DNA of 64,000 bases from Bradyrhizobium sp. SZCCT0231 (lineage in GTDB: Bacteria > Pseudomonadota > Alphaproteobacteria > Rhizobiales > Xanthobacteraceae): the NCBI RefSeq assembly GCF_018130245.1, contig NZ_JAFCKP010000004.1, forward strand, positions 62,001 to 126,000. The letters are read 5' to 3'. Below are positions 1-8,780 of this stretch, one piece after another. The stretch's first letter is position 1. Every line of letters starts with the position of its first letter. The translations under genes and the position numbers were made by a program. The notes below the pieces were generated by a model. It did no database searches. It was given only the letters and a program-made list of their open reading frames with translations, and was not told where the DNA came from.

Positions 1-774
1 CTCTGGCTGCTCACCGGTCCCAACATGGCGGGCAAATCGACCTTCCTGCGCCAGAACGCGCTGATTGCCTTGATGGCTCAGATCGGCAGCTTCGTGCCGG
101 CCACGCGTGCGCGGATCGGCATCGTCGACCGCCTGTTCTCGCGCGTCGGCGCGGCCGACGATCTCGCCCGCGGCCGCTCCACCTTCATGGTGGAGATGGT
201 CGAGACCGCGGCTATCCTCAATCAGGCCGGCGAGCGCTCGCTCGTGATCCTCGACGAGATCGGCCGCGGCACCGCGACCTTCGACGGCCTCTCGATTGCC
301 TGGGCCGCGATCGAGCATTTGCACGAGAGCAACCGCTGCCGCACATTGTTCGCGACGCACTATCACGAGCTGACCGCACTCTCGGCAAAACTGCCGCGCA
401 TGTTCAACGCCACGGTGCGCGTGAAGGAGTGGCAGGGGAACGTCGTGTTCCTGCACGAGGTGCTGCCGGGCTCGGCCGACCGCTCCTACGGCATCCAGGT
501 CGCAAAACTCGCGGGCCTGCCGCCGGCGGTGATCACGCGCGCCAAATCCGTGCTCTCCAAGCTGGAGGCGCAGGACCGCGGCCAGACCGCGCGAGCCCTC
601 GTGGACGATCTGCCGCTGTTCGCAGTCCCCTCCCGCGCCGCCGCGGAAGCCGCGCCGCCAACCGAGGCCGAGCTGTTGATGGAAGCCGTGAAGGCGCTGC
701 ACCCCGACGAGATGTCGCCGCGCGAAGCGCTCGATGCGCTCTATGCGTTGAAGGCCAAGCTGCCGAAGCAGTGA
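1..774 (+). CDS. mutS: DNA mismatch repair protein MutS, C-terminal part (5' end outside window)
   Basis: The reading frame is open at base 1 and supplies about 257 C-terminal residues. It holds the MutS ATPase core: the Walker A motif GPNMAGKST (bases 19-45), the Walker B/signature DEIGRGT near base 255, and the following THYHEL motif. The family recognises mismatches and small loops and uses ATP to signal MutL. The tail after the ATPase carries a proline/alanine linker and a short dimerisation helix region, as in full-length MutS. The next gene on this strand with a known role is glnD, an arrangement I associate with Bradyrhizobium and relatives. The identity is secure; only the N-terminal mismatch-binding domains are missing because of the window edge. 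Confidence 0.97.
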   Translation, partial: LWLLTGPNMAGKSTFLRQNALIALMAQIGSFVPATRARIGIVDRLFSRVGAADDLARGRSTFMVEMVETAAILNQAGERSLVILDEIGRGTATFDGLSIAWAAIEHLHESNRCRTLFATHYHELTALSAKLPRMFNATVRVKEWQGNVVFLHEVLPGSADRSYGIQVAKLAGLPPAVITRAKSVLSKLEAQDRGQTARALVDDLPLFAVPSRAAAEAAPPTEAELLMEAVKALHPDEMSPREALDALYALKAKLPKQ

Positions 775-780
775 CGGTGC

Positions 781-880
781 CGTAGGGTGGGCAAAGCGTA
801 GCGTGCCCACCATGCAAATGCGAATTCGCGGAAGGATGGTGGGCACGGCGCGCGAAGTGCGCGCCTTTGCCCACCCTACG
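781..880. repeat. Intergenic palindromic element, 'GTAGGGTGGGCAAAG' class
   Basis: Bases 781-880 start with CGTAGGGTGGGCAAAG and end with CTTTGCCCACCCTACG, with a second inner pair around GTGCCCACCAT/ATGGTGGGCAC. Related copies lie at 10026-10133 and 20205-20301, and a divergent cousin at 29076-29214. It sits between the convergent mutS and chemoreceptor genes and could also act as a bidirectional terminator. Confidence 0.85.
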
Positions 881-887
881 ATTCTGC

Positions 888-2564
888 CTACGCCCCCGCC
901 GCGATCGCCGCGGCTTCCGCGGCCGCGCGCTGCATGCTGGTCGACATCTCGTTCGTCACCGTGCTCTGCTCCTCGATCGCAGCGGCGGTCGAGGTGACGT
1001 ACTCGCTGACATTGTTGATCGCCTGCTTGATCGAGCTGAGCGCGCTGACGACGTCGCCGGAGATACCGTTGAGGCTGCCGATCTCCTGGCCGATCTTGTC
1101 GGTCGCCTGCTTGGCCTGGTTGGCGAGGCTCTTCACTTCGGAGGCGACCACCGCGAAGCCGCGGCCGGCCTCACCGGCGCGGGCGGATTCGATCGTGGCG
1201 TTGAGCGCGAGCAGGTTGATCTGTCCGGTGATGCTGTTGATCATCTCGACGATGCCGCTCATCGCCTGCGCGGCCTCGGTGAGGCGCTGCGCCTGGGCGT
1301 CGGCGGCGGCGACCTGATCGACCGCGCTCATCGCGGTCTCGCGCGATTTGGTCATCGCCTCGGAAATCTCCCGCACCGAGGCGTTCAGCTCCTCGGAGCC
1401 GGCGGCGACCGATTCCATCATGCCGCGGACGCGCTCGTTGCCCATGCGGACCAGCACCTGCCGCGTGGTGTCGGTGGCATATTTCACGACCTTGAACGGT
1501 TTGCCGTTGAGGTCGAGGATCGGATTGTAGGAGGCCTGGATGTAGACCTCCTTGCCGCCCTTGCCGATGCGCTTGTACTCGGCCGCCTGGTACTGGCCGC
1601 GGTTGAGCGCGGCCCAGAACTCGCGATAGGCGACGCCGTCGCGCTCGGCGGCGTCGACGAACATGCTGTGATGCCTGCCCTTGATCTCGGCCAGCGAATA
1701 GCCGAGCGCGGCGAGGAAGTTGGCGTTCGCGGTGATGATCGTGCCGTCCATGCTGAACTCGATCACGGCCTGGGCCTTGTCGATCGCCGCGATCTGACCG
1801 GCGAGATCGGCGTTCTTCAGCTTCTCCGCGGTGATTTCGGTTGCGAACTTGACGACGCCGAACGGCTTGCCCTTCTCGTCGAGCAGCGGATTGTAAGAGG
1901 CGAGGATCCAGACCTCGCGGCCACCCTTGCCGATGCGCTTGAACTCGCCGGCCTGGTATTCGCCGCGGTTGAGCGCGGCCCAGAATTCACGATAGGAGGC
2001 GCCGTCACGGCCGGCGGCGTCGACGAACATGCTGTGATGCTTGCCCTCGATCTCGGCCAGCGAGTAGCCGAGCGCCTTGCAAAAATTCTCGTTGGCGGTA
2101 ACGACGGTGCCGTCGAGCTTGAACTCGATGACCGCCTGGGCGCGGCCGATGGCGGAGACCTTGGAGGCCTCCGTCATGGCGTGGATCTTCTTCGCGGTGA
2201 TATCGGTCGCGACCTTCACGACCTTGACGGGCTTGCCGGCATCATCGAGCACCGGATTGTACGACGCCTCGATCCAGACCTCGCGGCCGCCCTTGCCGAT
2301 CCGCTTGAATTCGGCCGCTCGGGGCTCGCCTCGATTGAGCTGCGCCCAGAACGCCTGATACTCGGCACTATCACGCTGATCGGCCGGCATGAACATGGCG
2401 TGCTTCTTCCCCTTGATCTCGTCGAGGGTGTAGCCGAGCGCGTTGAGGAAGTTGTGGTTGGCCGTCAGGATCGTGCCATCCATCGCGAATTCGATCATGG
2501 CTTGCGAACGACCAATGGCCGCGAGCATTGCGTCGGCATCACCGCGGGACTTGCGACCAAACAT
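888..2564 (-). CDS. Cytoplasmic methyl-accepting chemotaxis protein with three tandem PAS domains
   Basis: 558 residues. Three PAS domains of about 122 residues each (roughly 15-130, 137-253, 260-375) are near-copies of each other; each has the pattern MDGT-I-TAN-NFL-ALGY-L-EIKG and ends with SYNP-LD--GKP-KVVK-AT. The C-terminal third (about 376-558) is a methyl-accepting signalling domain with the hairpin-tip pattern [22 protein letters not shown]. No signal peptide or membrane segment is visible, so it should be a soluble receptor sensing an internal cue, possibly redox or energy state through PAS-bound cofactors. It would signal to CheA/CheW. No che genes are adjacent. The start ATG at 2564 is the first in frame. 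Confidence 0.93.
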   Translation of the reverse strand: MFGRKSRGDADAMLAAIGRSQAMIEFAMDGTILTANHNFLNALGYTLDEIKGKKHAMFMPADQRDSAEYQAFWAQLNRGEPRAAEFKRIGKGGREVWIEASYNPVLDDAGKPVKVVKVATDITAKKIHAMTEASKVSAIGRAQAVIEFKLDGTVVTANENFCKALGYSLAEIEGKHHSMFVDAAGRDGASYREFWAALNRGEYQAGEFKRIGKGGREVWILASYNPLLDEKGKPFGVVKFATEITAEKLKNADLAGQIAAIDKAQAVIEFSMDGTIITANANFLAALGYSLAEIKGRHHSMFVDAAERDGVAYREFWAALNRGQYQAAEYKRIGKGGKEVYIQASYNPILDLNGKPFKVVKYATDTTRQVLVRMGNERVRGMMESVAAGSEELNASVREISEAMTKSRETAMSAVDQVAAADAQAQRLTEAAQAMSGIVEMINSITGQINLLALNATIESARAGEAGRGFAVVASEVKSLANQAKQATDKIGQEIGSLNGISGDVVSALSSIKQAINNVSEYVTSTAAAIEEQSTVTNEMSTSMQRAAAEAAAIAAGA

Positions 2565-2965
2565 CAGGAAATCTCCATCTCGAAATAACGCCGAAGGGGG
2601 ATACGCCCGTCGGTATCAAGGAACTGACCATGCGGCAGTGCTGCCGTATTCCAAATCGGCCTCTCCCGCAGTCCAATGACCTGAGTGCAGGCCCGTCACG
2701 ATTCGTGCGGACAGCAACGGAAGCGAATGCGCAGCCTGATTCTGTACGGGAAAAGCTCGAATAAAGTTCTAATTTTACTGGCGGGAATTCCACGGGAGCG
2801 ATGAGCCTGTCCACGCGATGGGCGCCTGGAGCTCAGACCGGAAACGCCCGGCAGGACTTGAAATGATGCTTCTCACTCAACGGCTTGAGGAGGCGCCTCG
2901 TCACAGCGTGAGGCGCGCTTGCCGCATTGGCTTTTCGCGACGCCGTGTCGTGCATATCCGTAGTG
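2565..2965. other. Intergenic region without a recognisable gene
   Basis: About 400 bases upstream of the chemoreceptor and downstream of the convergent-side membrane protein gene. Short frames in this stretch have no start context or family pattern. It presumably holds the chemoreceptor promoter; no clear box was identified. Confidence 0.5.
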
Positions 2966-3775
2966 TCACGGCGTCGGCCGCGCCTTGCGCACCGGGCGCC
3001 GGCCAATTCCCCACAGCGTCAGGTTCCAGACCACGCAGGTCCCGAGCGCGAGGCACAAGCCGGCGGCGGAGCCGAACCACACGACTGCAACGTGCATCAC
3101 CGCAATCGCCATGCCAAATCCGAGCAGGCCCCAGGCGGAGTTGGCGAGCACGGCGGCGGTCGGCGGTCCACCAATGCGCGGATGCAGGATCACCATGATG
3201 CTGGAGAACACCACGGGATAGAGTGCGATGATGCCGCTGATGCGCGGGCCGACCCAGCTCGATGTCGAGACCACGATGGCGACGAGGGTCGCAACCAGCG
3301 CAGCGCGCATCGGCACATCGTACCAGCGGCGCGTCACCAGCGGCATCTTCACGTGGCGATAGCCCGCGAGCAGCGGAATGCAGATGCCGAACGCGATCAA
3401 ATTGGCGGCAAGGCCGGCGGTGAGCGACCAGTCGAACTGGCGGGTGATCGAGGCAAGCACGATCCAGACCGCGAACGCGCTTCCACAGCTCACCACGAGA
3501 TTGTGCCGCTGTGCCAGCACGACATAGGTGAGGCCCATGAAGATCGTCGCCGCATTCACCGGCAGGCTCGCCAGCGCCCCCTGCGCGATGAAGGCGGCGT
3601 CGTGGTCGAGCGCGAGAAAGGCGTAGGAGGGACCAGCCGACACCGGCAGAGTCGCAACCAGCGCGCCGATCACCGGCCCCGCGCGTTCGGTGATGATCGA
3701 CGCCGTCACCACGAACGCCGCCGCGATCGCCATGCGCAGGAGGAGGAAAAGGAGAAAGTGGAGGTCGAGGGGCAT
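2966..3775 (-). CDS. Integral membrane protein of unknown function
   Basis: 269 residues, strongly hydrophobic, with about eight membrane-spanning stretches starting immediately at the N terminus and a short basic C-terminal tail (GRRPVRKARPTP) probably on the cytoplasmic side. Repeated small-residue segments such as PVIGALVATLPVSAGP resemble transporter helices, but I cannot assign a family. The ATG at 3775 follows a purine-rich stretch in the transcript sense. It is separated from the OsmC gene by a palindromic intergenic element, so co-transcription with it is uncertain. Confidence 0.8.
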   Translation of the reverse strand: MPLDLHFLLFLLLRMAIAAAFVVTASIITERAGPVIGALVATLPVSAGPSYAFLALDHDAAFIAQGALASLPVNAATIFMGLTYVVLAQRHNLVVSCGSAFAVWIVLASITRQFDWSLTAGLAANLIAFGICIPLLAGYRHVKMPLVTRRWYDVPMRAALVATLVAIVVSTSSWVGPRISGIIALYPVVFSSIMVILHPRIGGPPTAAVLANSAWGLLGFGMAIAVMHVAVVWFGSAAGLCLALGTCVVWNLTLWGIGRRPVRKARPTP

Positions 3776-3787
3776 TTTTGGCTTCTT

Positions 3788-3947
3788 ACCCTCCCCTGGA
3801 GGGGGAGGGTCGGCTCATATGGAGCGCAGCGGAATATGAGGCGGGGCGGGGTGACAGTCTCTCGACGGACACGGTGCCCGAGTGGAGAGATCACCCCACC
3901 CCGCTCGCGCTACGCGCGATCGACCCTCCCCCTCCAGGGGAGGGTGA
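3788..3947. repeat. Intergenic palindromic element, 'CCCTCCCCTGGAGGGGGAGGG' class
   Basis: The left arm (ACCCTCCCCTGGAGGGGGAG) and right arm (CTCCCCCTCCAGGGGAGGGT) are inverted copies. An inner pair, GCGGGGCGGGGTGA / TCACCCCACCCCGC, flanks a central spacer. It lies between two minus-strand genes and would fold as a long hairpin in RNA. A related G/C-box element occurs at 38695-38803. Confidence 0.8.
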
Positions 3948-3954
3948 GCAAAAG

Positions 3955-4464
3955 TCACATCCGTTGCATCGACACCGAAACCTTCGGGCCGTTCTTGATG
4001 GTCTGGTAGACCACGCAATAGCGCTCGGTAAGTTTCAGCAGGAGATCGAGCTTGTCCTGCGGCGCCGGTGTGTCGACCTCGAAGCGGAGACGGATCTCGG
4101 CGAAACCGACCGGGGTCTCCTTGTCGATGCCGAGCGTGCCGCGAAAATCGAGATCGCCCTCGGCATAGACGTTGCCGGTCTTCAAGGGCACCTCGATCGC
4201 GGTCGCGACCGATTTCAGCGTGACGCCGGCGCAGGCGACCAGGGCTTCGAGCAGCATGTCGCCGGAGCAGAGCTCGAGGCCGGAGCCGCCGGTGGCGGGG
4301 TGCAGGCCTGCCATCGCGATGGCGCGGCCGGTCTCGACCTTGCAGGCGATGCCTTCGCTGTCGGTGGAGCCCTTGGCCTTCAACGTGATCAGCGCGGTCT
4401 TGGGATCGGTCTTGTAGCGCTCCTTGATCGGAGCCTGCATCTGGCGCAGCTCTGCAGCGTCCAT
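3955..4464 (-). CDS. OsmC/Ohr-family peroxidase-like protein
   Basis: 169 residues, a typical size for the OsmC family. The sequence shows the family layout: an N-terminal strand region ending TGRAIAMAGLHPATGG, then the helix ELCSGDMLLEALVACAGVTLKSVA containing the conserved second-half cysteine, and a C-terminal ERYCVVYQTIKNGPKVSVS segment. Family members reduce organic hydroperoxides or have related thiol chemistry using two cysteines. Which subfamily this is cannot be decided; the CxxT-like motif is not classic Ohr. It is a single gene facing away from glnD. Confidence 0.85.
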   Translation of the reverse strand: MDAAELRQMQAPIKERYKTDPKTALITLKAKGSTDSEGIACKVETGRAIAMAGLHPATGGSGLELCSGDMLLEALVACAGVTLKSVATAIEVPLKTGNVYAEGDLDFRGTLGIDKETPVGFAEIRLRFEVDTPAPQDKLDLLLKLTERYCVVYQTIKNGPKVSVSMQRM

Positions 4465-4714
4465 CTTGTTCTCTCCCGGAAAAACCGCATCTGACGAGAT
4501 GTATAGAAGTCGATCCGTTTCGTGTCAGCCCATGATTGATGGGAGCTGCCATGAACGTCCGGAGTTCAAGCCAGAAAATCTAATATATTCAATATGTTAA
4601 ATCAGGCTATCGAGACCGGTCCCGCGCCCCTCCCACCTGTGCAACCAAGCTCATCTGTGGCCCTCTCACGAATGTCTCGTGACAGCGCCTGTCACCTCTT
4701 ATATCCGGTGAAAC

Positions 4715-7504
4715 ATGGACAGCGTCGCGACTGAGCACAAGGCAGGGGTGGATGACCGCTTCGATACCGCGCGGATCACCGCAGCGGTCGATGCCCTTGC
4801 CGAGAAGCACGAGGGACGCGAGGACGCGTTCCGCACGGCGATGGCGCAACTGCTCAAGGCAGAGCTGATTGCGGCGCGCGCCGCAGCCCAGGCGATCCTC
4901 TTGAAGGACCGCCACGGCCGCCGCTGCGCCGAGCGGCTGTGCCACGTGCAGGACGAGATCATCCGCATCCTGTATTCGGCCGCGACGCGCCATCTCTACC
5001 GCTCGCCGATCCCGAGCGGCGCCGAGCGCATGGCGGTCGTGGCCACCGGCGGTTACGGCCGCGGCCTGATGGCGCCGGAATCGGACATCGATCTGCTCTT
5101 CATCCTGCCCTACAAGCAGACCGCCTGGGGCGAGCAGGTCGCCGAAGCGATCCTCTATTGCCTCTGGGACATGGGGCTGAAGGTCGGTCACGCCACGCGC
5201 TCGGTCGACGAATCGATCCGGCAGGCGCGCGGCGACATGACGATCCGCACCGCGATCCTGGAGACGCGCTTCCTCACCGGCGACAAGCCGCTCTATGAGG
5301 AGCTGGTCGAGCGCTTCGACAAGGAAGTGGTGCAGGGCACCGCGTCCGAATTCGTCACCGCAAAGCTCGCCGAGCGCGAGGAGCGCCACCGCCGCGGCGG
5401 CCAGTCGCGCTATCTGGTCGAGCCCAACGTCAAGGACGGCAAGGGGGCCTTGCGCGACCTGCACACGCTGTTCTGGATCGCCAAATACGTCTACCGCGTG
5501 CGCGATACGAACGAGCTGGTCGGGCGCGGCGTGTTCGACGCGCAGGAATATCGCACCTTCCGCCGCTGCGCCGACTTCCTCTGGTCGGTGCGCTGCAATC
5601 TGCACTTCTACTCCGGCCGCGCCGAGGAGCGCCTCTCCTTCGACCTCCAGCGCGAGATCGCGATACGCCTCGGCTACACCTCGCATCCCGGCATGCAGGA
5701 CGTCGAGCGCTTCATGAAGCACTACTTCCTGGTCGCCAAGGAAGTCGGCAACCTCACCGCCATCCTCTGCGCCAAGCTCGAGGACCAGCAGGCCAAGCCC
5801 GCCCCGGTGCTGAGCCGGATGATGGCGCGGCTGCGACCGAGCGCGGTGAAGCGTCGTGTCCCCGACAGCGACGACTTCATCGTCGACAACAATCGCATCA
5901 ACGTCGCCGCACCCGACGTCTTCAAGCACGACCCGGTCAATCTGATCCGCATCTTCCGCCTCGCGCAGAAGAACAACCTCGCCTTCCACCCGGATGCGAT
6001 GCGCGACGTGACGCGCTCGCTCGGCCTGATCAACGCGGGCTTGCGCGAAAATCCCGAGGCCAACCGGCTGTTCATGGAGATCCTGACCTCCGACAATGCC
6101 GAGATCGTGCTGCGGCGGATGAACGAGACCGGCGTGCTCGGCCATTTCATCCGCGCCTTCGGCAAGATCGTCTCGATGATGCAGTTCAACATGTATCATC
6201 ACTACACCGTCGACGAGCACCTGATCCGCTGCATCGGCTTCCTCCAGGACATCGAGCGCGGCGGCATCGAGGAGTTCGCGCTCGCCAGCGACCTCATGCG
6301 CAAGTCCCGGCCCGAGCACCGCGCGGTGATCTACATCGCCACGCTGCTGCACGACGTCGCCAAGGGCCGGCCCGAGGATCATTCGGTCGCCGGCGCGAAG
6401 GTGGCCCGCCGGCTCTGCCCGCGGCTCGGCTTCAGCCCAGCCGACACCGAGCTCGTGGCATGGCTGATCGAGGAGCATCTGACGATGTCCACGGTCGCGC
6501 AGTCGCGCGACCTTTCGGATCGCAAGACCATCGAGAATTTCGCTGCCGTGGTGCAGTCGGTCGAGCAGATGAAGCTGCTGACGATTCTCACCACCGCCGA
6601 CATCCGCGGCGTCGGTCCCGGCGTCTGGAACGGCTGGAAGGCGCAGCTTCTGCGCTCGCTATATTACGAGACCGAGCCGGTGCTCACAGGCGGCTTCTCG
6701 GAAGTCGATCGGGGAAAGCGCCTCGCGGCCGCGCACGCCGAATTCCGCATGGCCTTCGCCGAATGGCCGAAGGACGAGCTCGATGCCTATATCGGCCGGC
6801 ACTATCCGGCCTACTGGCTCAAGGTCGAGCTGCCGCGCAAGATCCGCCACGCCCGCTTCGTCCGCTCCAGCGAGCAGGCCGGCCACAAGCTCGCGATCAA
6901 TGTCGGCTTCGACGAGGTGCGCGGCGTCACCGAGCTCACGATCTTCGCCGCCGACCATCCCTGGCTGCTGTCGATCATCGCGGGCGCCTGCGCCTCGGCC
7001 GGCGCCAACATCGTGGACGCCCAGATCTACACCACGACCGACGGCCGCGCGCTCGACACGATCTCGATCTCCAGGGAATACGACCGCGACGAGGACGAGG
7101 GACGGCGGGCCACGCGCATCGGCGAGATGATCGAGGACGTGCTGGAGGGCAAGCTGCGCCTGCCCGAAGCCGTGGCGCGGCGCACCGTACGCAGCAAGGC
7201 GAGGCCGTTCGTGATCGAACCGGAGGTGACCATCAACAACCAGTGGTCCGACCGCTATACCGTGATCGAGGTCTCCGGCCTCGACCGGCCCGGCCTGCTC
7301 TACGAGCTGACCACGGCGATCTCCAAGCTCAATCTCAACATTGCGTCAGCTCATGTTGCGACCTTCGGCGAGCGCGCCCGCGACGTGTTCTATGTCACCG
7401 ACCTGCTGGGCGCGCAGATCAACGCGCCGACGCGGCAGGCCGCGATCAAGAGCGCGCTGACCCATGTGATGGCCGGCGACAAGGCGGTGCAGCCGGCGGC
7501 GTAG
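4715..7504 (+). CDS. glnD: [Protein-PII] uridylyltransferase / uridylyl-removing enzyme GlnD
   Basis: 929 residues, the normal GlnD size. Domains in order: nucleotidyltransferase with GGYGRG at 112-117 and metal-binding D124/D126; a helical linker; an HD hydrolase domain with LLHDVAKG (H546/D547 region); and two C-terminal ACT domains (from about 730 and 850), the second ending in the conserved ERARDVFYVTDLLG. GlnD adds UMP to PII proteins when glutamine is low and removes it when glutamine is high, so it sets GlnB/GlnK state, glutamine synthetase adenylylation and NtrBC output. The glutamine signal is read by the ACT domains. The ATG at 4715 is the first in frame after an AT-rich upstream stretch that probably carries the promoter. 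Confidence 0.97.
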   Translation: MDSVATEHKAGVDDRFDTARITAAVDALAEKHEGREDAFRTAMAQLLKAELIAARAAAQAILLKDRHGRRCAERLCHVQDEIIRILYSAATRHLYRSPIPSGAERMAVVATGGYGRGLMAPESDIDLLFILPYKQTAWGEQVAEAILYCLWDMGLKVGHATRSVDESIRQARGDMTIRTAILETRFLTGDKPLYEELVERFDKEVVQGTASEFVTAKLAEREERHRRGGQSRYLVEPNVKDGKGALRDLHTLFWIAKYVYRVRDTNELVGRGVFDAQEYRTFRRCADFLWSVRCNLHFYSGRAEERLSFDLQREIAIRLGYTSHPGMQDVERFMKHYFLVAKEVGNLTAILCAKLEDQQAKPAPVLSRMMARLRPSAVKRRVPDSDDFIVDNNRINVAAPDVFKHDPVNLIRIFRLAQKNNLAFHPDAMRDVTRSLGLINAGLRENPEANRLFMEILTSDNAEIVLRRMNETGVLGHFIRAFGKIVSMMQFNMYHHYTVDEHLIRCIGFLQDIERGGIEEFALASDLMRKSRPEHRAVIYIATLLHDVAKGRPEDHSVAGAKVARRLCPRLGFSPADTELVAWLIEEHLTMSTVAQSRDLSDRKTIENFAAVVQSVEQMKLLTILTTADIRGVGPGVWNGWKAQLLRSLYYETEPVLTGGFSEVDRGKRLAAAHAEFRMAFAEWPKDELDAYIGRHYPAYWLKVELPRKIRHARFVRSSEQAGHKLAINVGFDEVRGVTELTIFAADHPWLLSIIAGACASAGANIVDAQIYTTTDGRALDTISISREYDRDEDEGRRATRIGEMIEDVLEGKLRLPEAVARRTVRSKARPFVIEPEVTINNQWSDRYTVIEVSGLDRPGLLYELTTAISKLNLNIASAHVATFGERARDVFYVTDLLGAQINAPTRQAAIKSALTHVMAGDKAVQPAA

Positions 7505-7519
7505 GGCGATCGGGCGTCT

Positions 7520-7643
7520 CTCTCCACTCGTCATTCCGGGGCGCCGCGCAGCGGCGAACCCGGAATCCATTGCGCGACCGGGGACGCGGAAAAACGGATT
7601 CCGGGTTCGCGCAACGCGCGCCCCGGAATGACGAGTGGAGAGA
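7520..7643. repeat. Intergenic palindromic element, 'TCATTCCGGGG' class
   Basis: Inverted arms CTCTCCACTCGTCATTCCGG and CCGGAATGACGAGTGGAGAG, with an inner pair CGAACCCGGAATCC/GGATTCCGGGTTCG. It lies between the convergent glnD and alkyltransferase genes and may serve as a terminator for both. The same class recurs at 17110-17260. Confidence 0.85.
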
Positions 7644-7659
7644 TTGGCGCGCTACGCCT

Positions 7660-8190
7660 TCAAACCTCCACCCCCTCATGCCGCAACAGCCACCGCTTGC
7701 GCTCCAGCCCGCCGCCGTACTTCACCAGCGAGCCATCCGCGCCGATCAGGCGATGACACGGCAGCACCACGCTGATCGGGTTGGAGCCGTTGGCATGGCC
7801 GACGGCGCGAATCGCTTTGGGCATGCCGATCTTTGCGGCGAGTGCACCGTAGCTCAGCGTCGTGCCGGCGGGGATTTGCGCAAGCGCGGCCCAGACCTTT
7901 TGCTGGAACGGCGTGCCTGCAGTGCGCCACGCGATGTCCGAGAGCTGACCGAGCTCGCCTTCGAAATATCCTGACAACGCCGTCCGCATACAAGCGGGCG
8001 CAGGCTGATTACCCAGATCCACCGCGCCGTAATGCAGGCGCAACAGCCCGCGCATGCGGTGCTCGTAATCCTCCCAGTCGAGCGCACGTAACGCGCCCTC
8101 GGCATCCGTGACGAGCAGCGCGATCCCGATCGGCGTCGCCAGGCGGTCGAGACCGAAGCTTGCAGATGGTCTGGTTGATCGGCCGGCCAT
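7660..8190 (-). CDS. ogt: Methylated-DNA--[protein]-cysteine S-methyltransferase
   Basis: 176 residues from the ATG at 8190. The C-terminal half is the alkyltransferase domain: FQQKVWAALAQIPAGTTLSYG (helix-turn-helix DNA-binding part), the active-site pattern VLPCHRLIG with acceptor C145, and KYGGGLERKRWLL. The protein removes alkyl groups from O6 of guanine onto its own cysteine in a suicidal reaction. In-frame ATGs at 8220 and 8232 would lengthen the N terminus. I prefer 8190 because the extra residues look less like the family, but this is a judgement. The gene is divergent from the DUF1304 gene, with a short shared intergenic region. Confidence 0.92.
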   Translation of the reverse strand: MAGRSTRPSASFGLDRLATPIGIALLVTDAEGALRALDWEDYEHRMRGLLRLHYGAVDLGNQPAPACMRTALSGYFEGELGQLSDIAWRTAGTPFQQKVWAALAQIPAGTTLSYGALAAKIGMPKAIRAVGHANGSNPISVVLPCHRLIGADGSLVKYGGGLERKRWLLRHEGVEV

Positions 8191-8283
8191 TGCGACACCA
8201 TTGGATCGTAACACTTCCATCGCACTTGCCATGCCGGCCGTGCTAACGTCCACCCGAAAGCTGACGCTTTGGGGGAGCTCACC

Positions 8284-8646
8284 TTGATCCTGATCGCCAA
8301 TGTCCTGGTGGCGCTGGTCGCAGCGCTGCACGTCTTCTTCCTGGTCCTGGAGATGTTTCTCTGGGACAAGCCGCTGGGCCTGAAGGTGTTTCGCAATACG
8401 CCGGACAAGGCCGCGATCACGAAGGTGCTGGCCGCCAATCAGGGCCTCTATAACGGCTTCCTCGCTGCCGGCCTGGTCTGGGGCCTGTTCTATGGCAACC
8501 CGGCCTTCGCGTTCCAGATCAGGGTGTTCTTCCTGCTCTGCGTGATCGTGGCCGGCGCCTATGGCGCGGCGACCGTCAGCACGCGGATCCTGATCGTGCA
8601 GGCGCTGCCGGCGGCGATGGCGCTGATTGCACTGTTTCTCGCCTGA
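8284..8646 (+). CDS. DUF1304 family small membrane protein
   Basis: About 120 residues with four membrane segments: VLVALVAALHVFFLVLEM at the start, then GLYNGFLAAGLVWGLFYG, FQIRVFFLLCVIVAGAYGAAT and a C-terminal helix. The length and the pattern VLAANQGLYNGFLAAGL fit DUF1304, a family of unknown function. The start is chosen as the TTG at 8284 because GGGGGAG at 8271-8277 is well placed as its ribosome binding site. An upstream TTG at 8269 would begin inside or before that site. Divergent from ogt. Confidence 0.85.
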   Translation: MILIANVLVALVAALHVFFLVLEMFLWDKPLGLKVFRNTPDKAAITKVLAANQGLYNGFLAAGLVWGLFYGNPAFAFQIRVFFLLCVIVAGAYGAATVSTRILIVQALPAAMALIALFLA

Positions 8647-8780
8647 GACGCTACGGCGCAGCGCCGCAATCCTTGCGCGGCGGCGAACCTTCCTCCACAA
8701 TCTTCGGCAGCGATGGCGACCGTTGCAATCAACGGAGAAAGACCATCGGCCTAAAATTCCGTCAGGAGGAACGATCCAAC

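Noticed and set aside
867-2588. 573-codon plus-strand frame opposite the chemoreceptor
   Set aside because: It is an antisense shadow: the minus strand encodes conserved PAS and MCP domains, while this frame is low-complexity LGDRH-rich filler caused by high GC.
4607-6478. 623-codon minus-strand frame opposite glnD
   Set aside because: Shadow of the GlnD coding region; no domain pattern.
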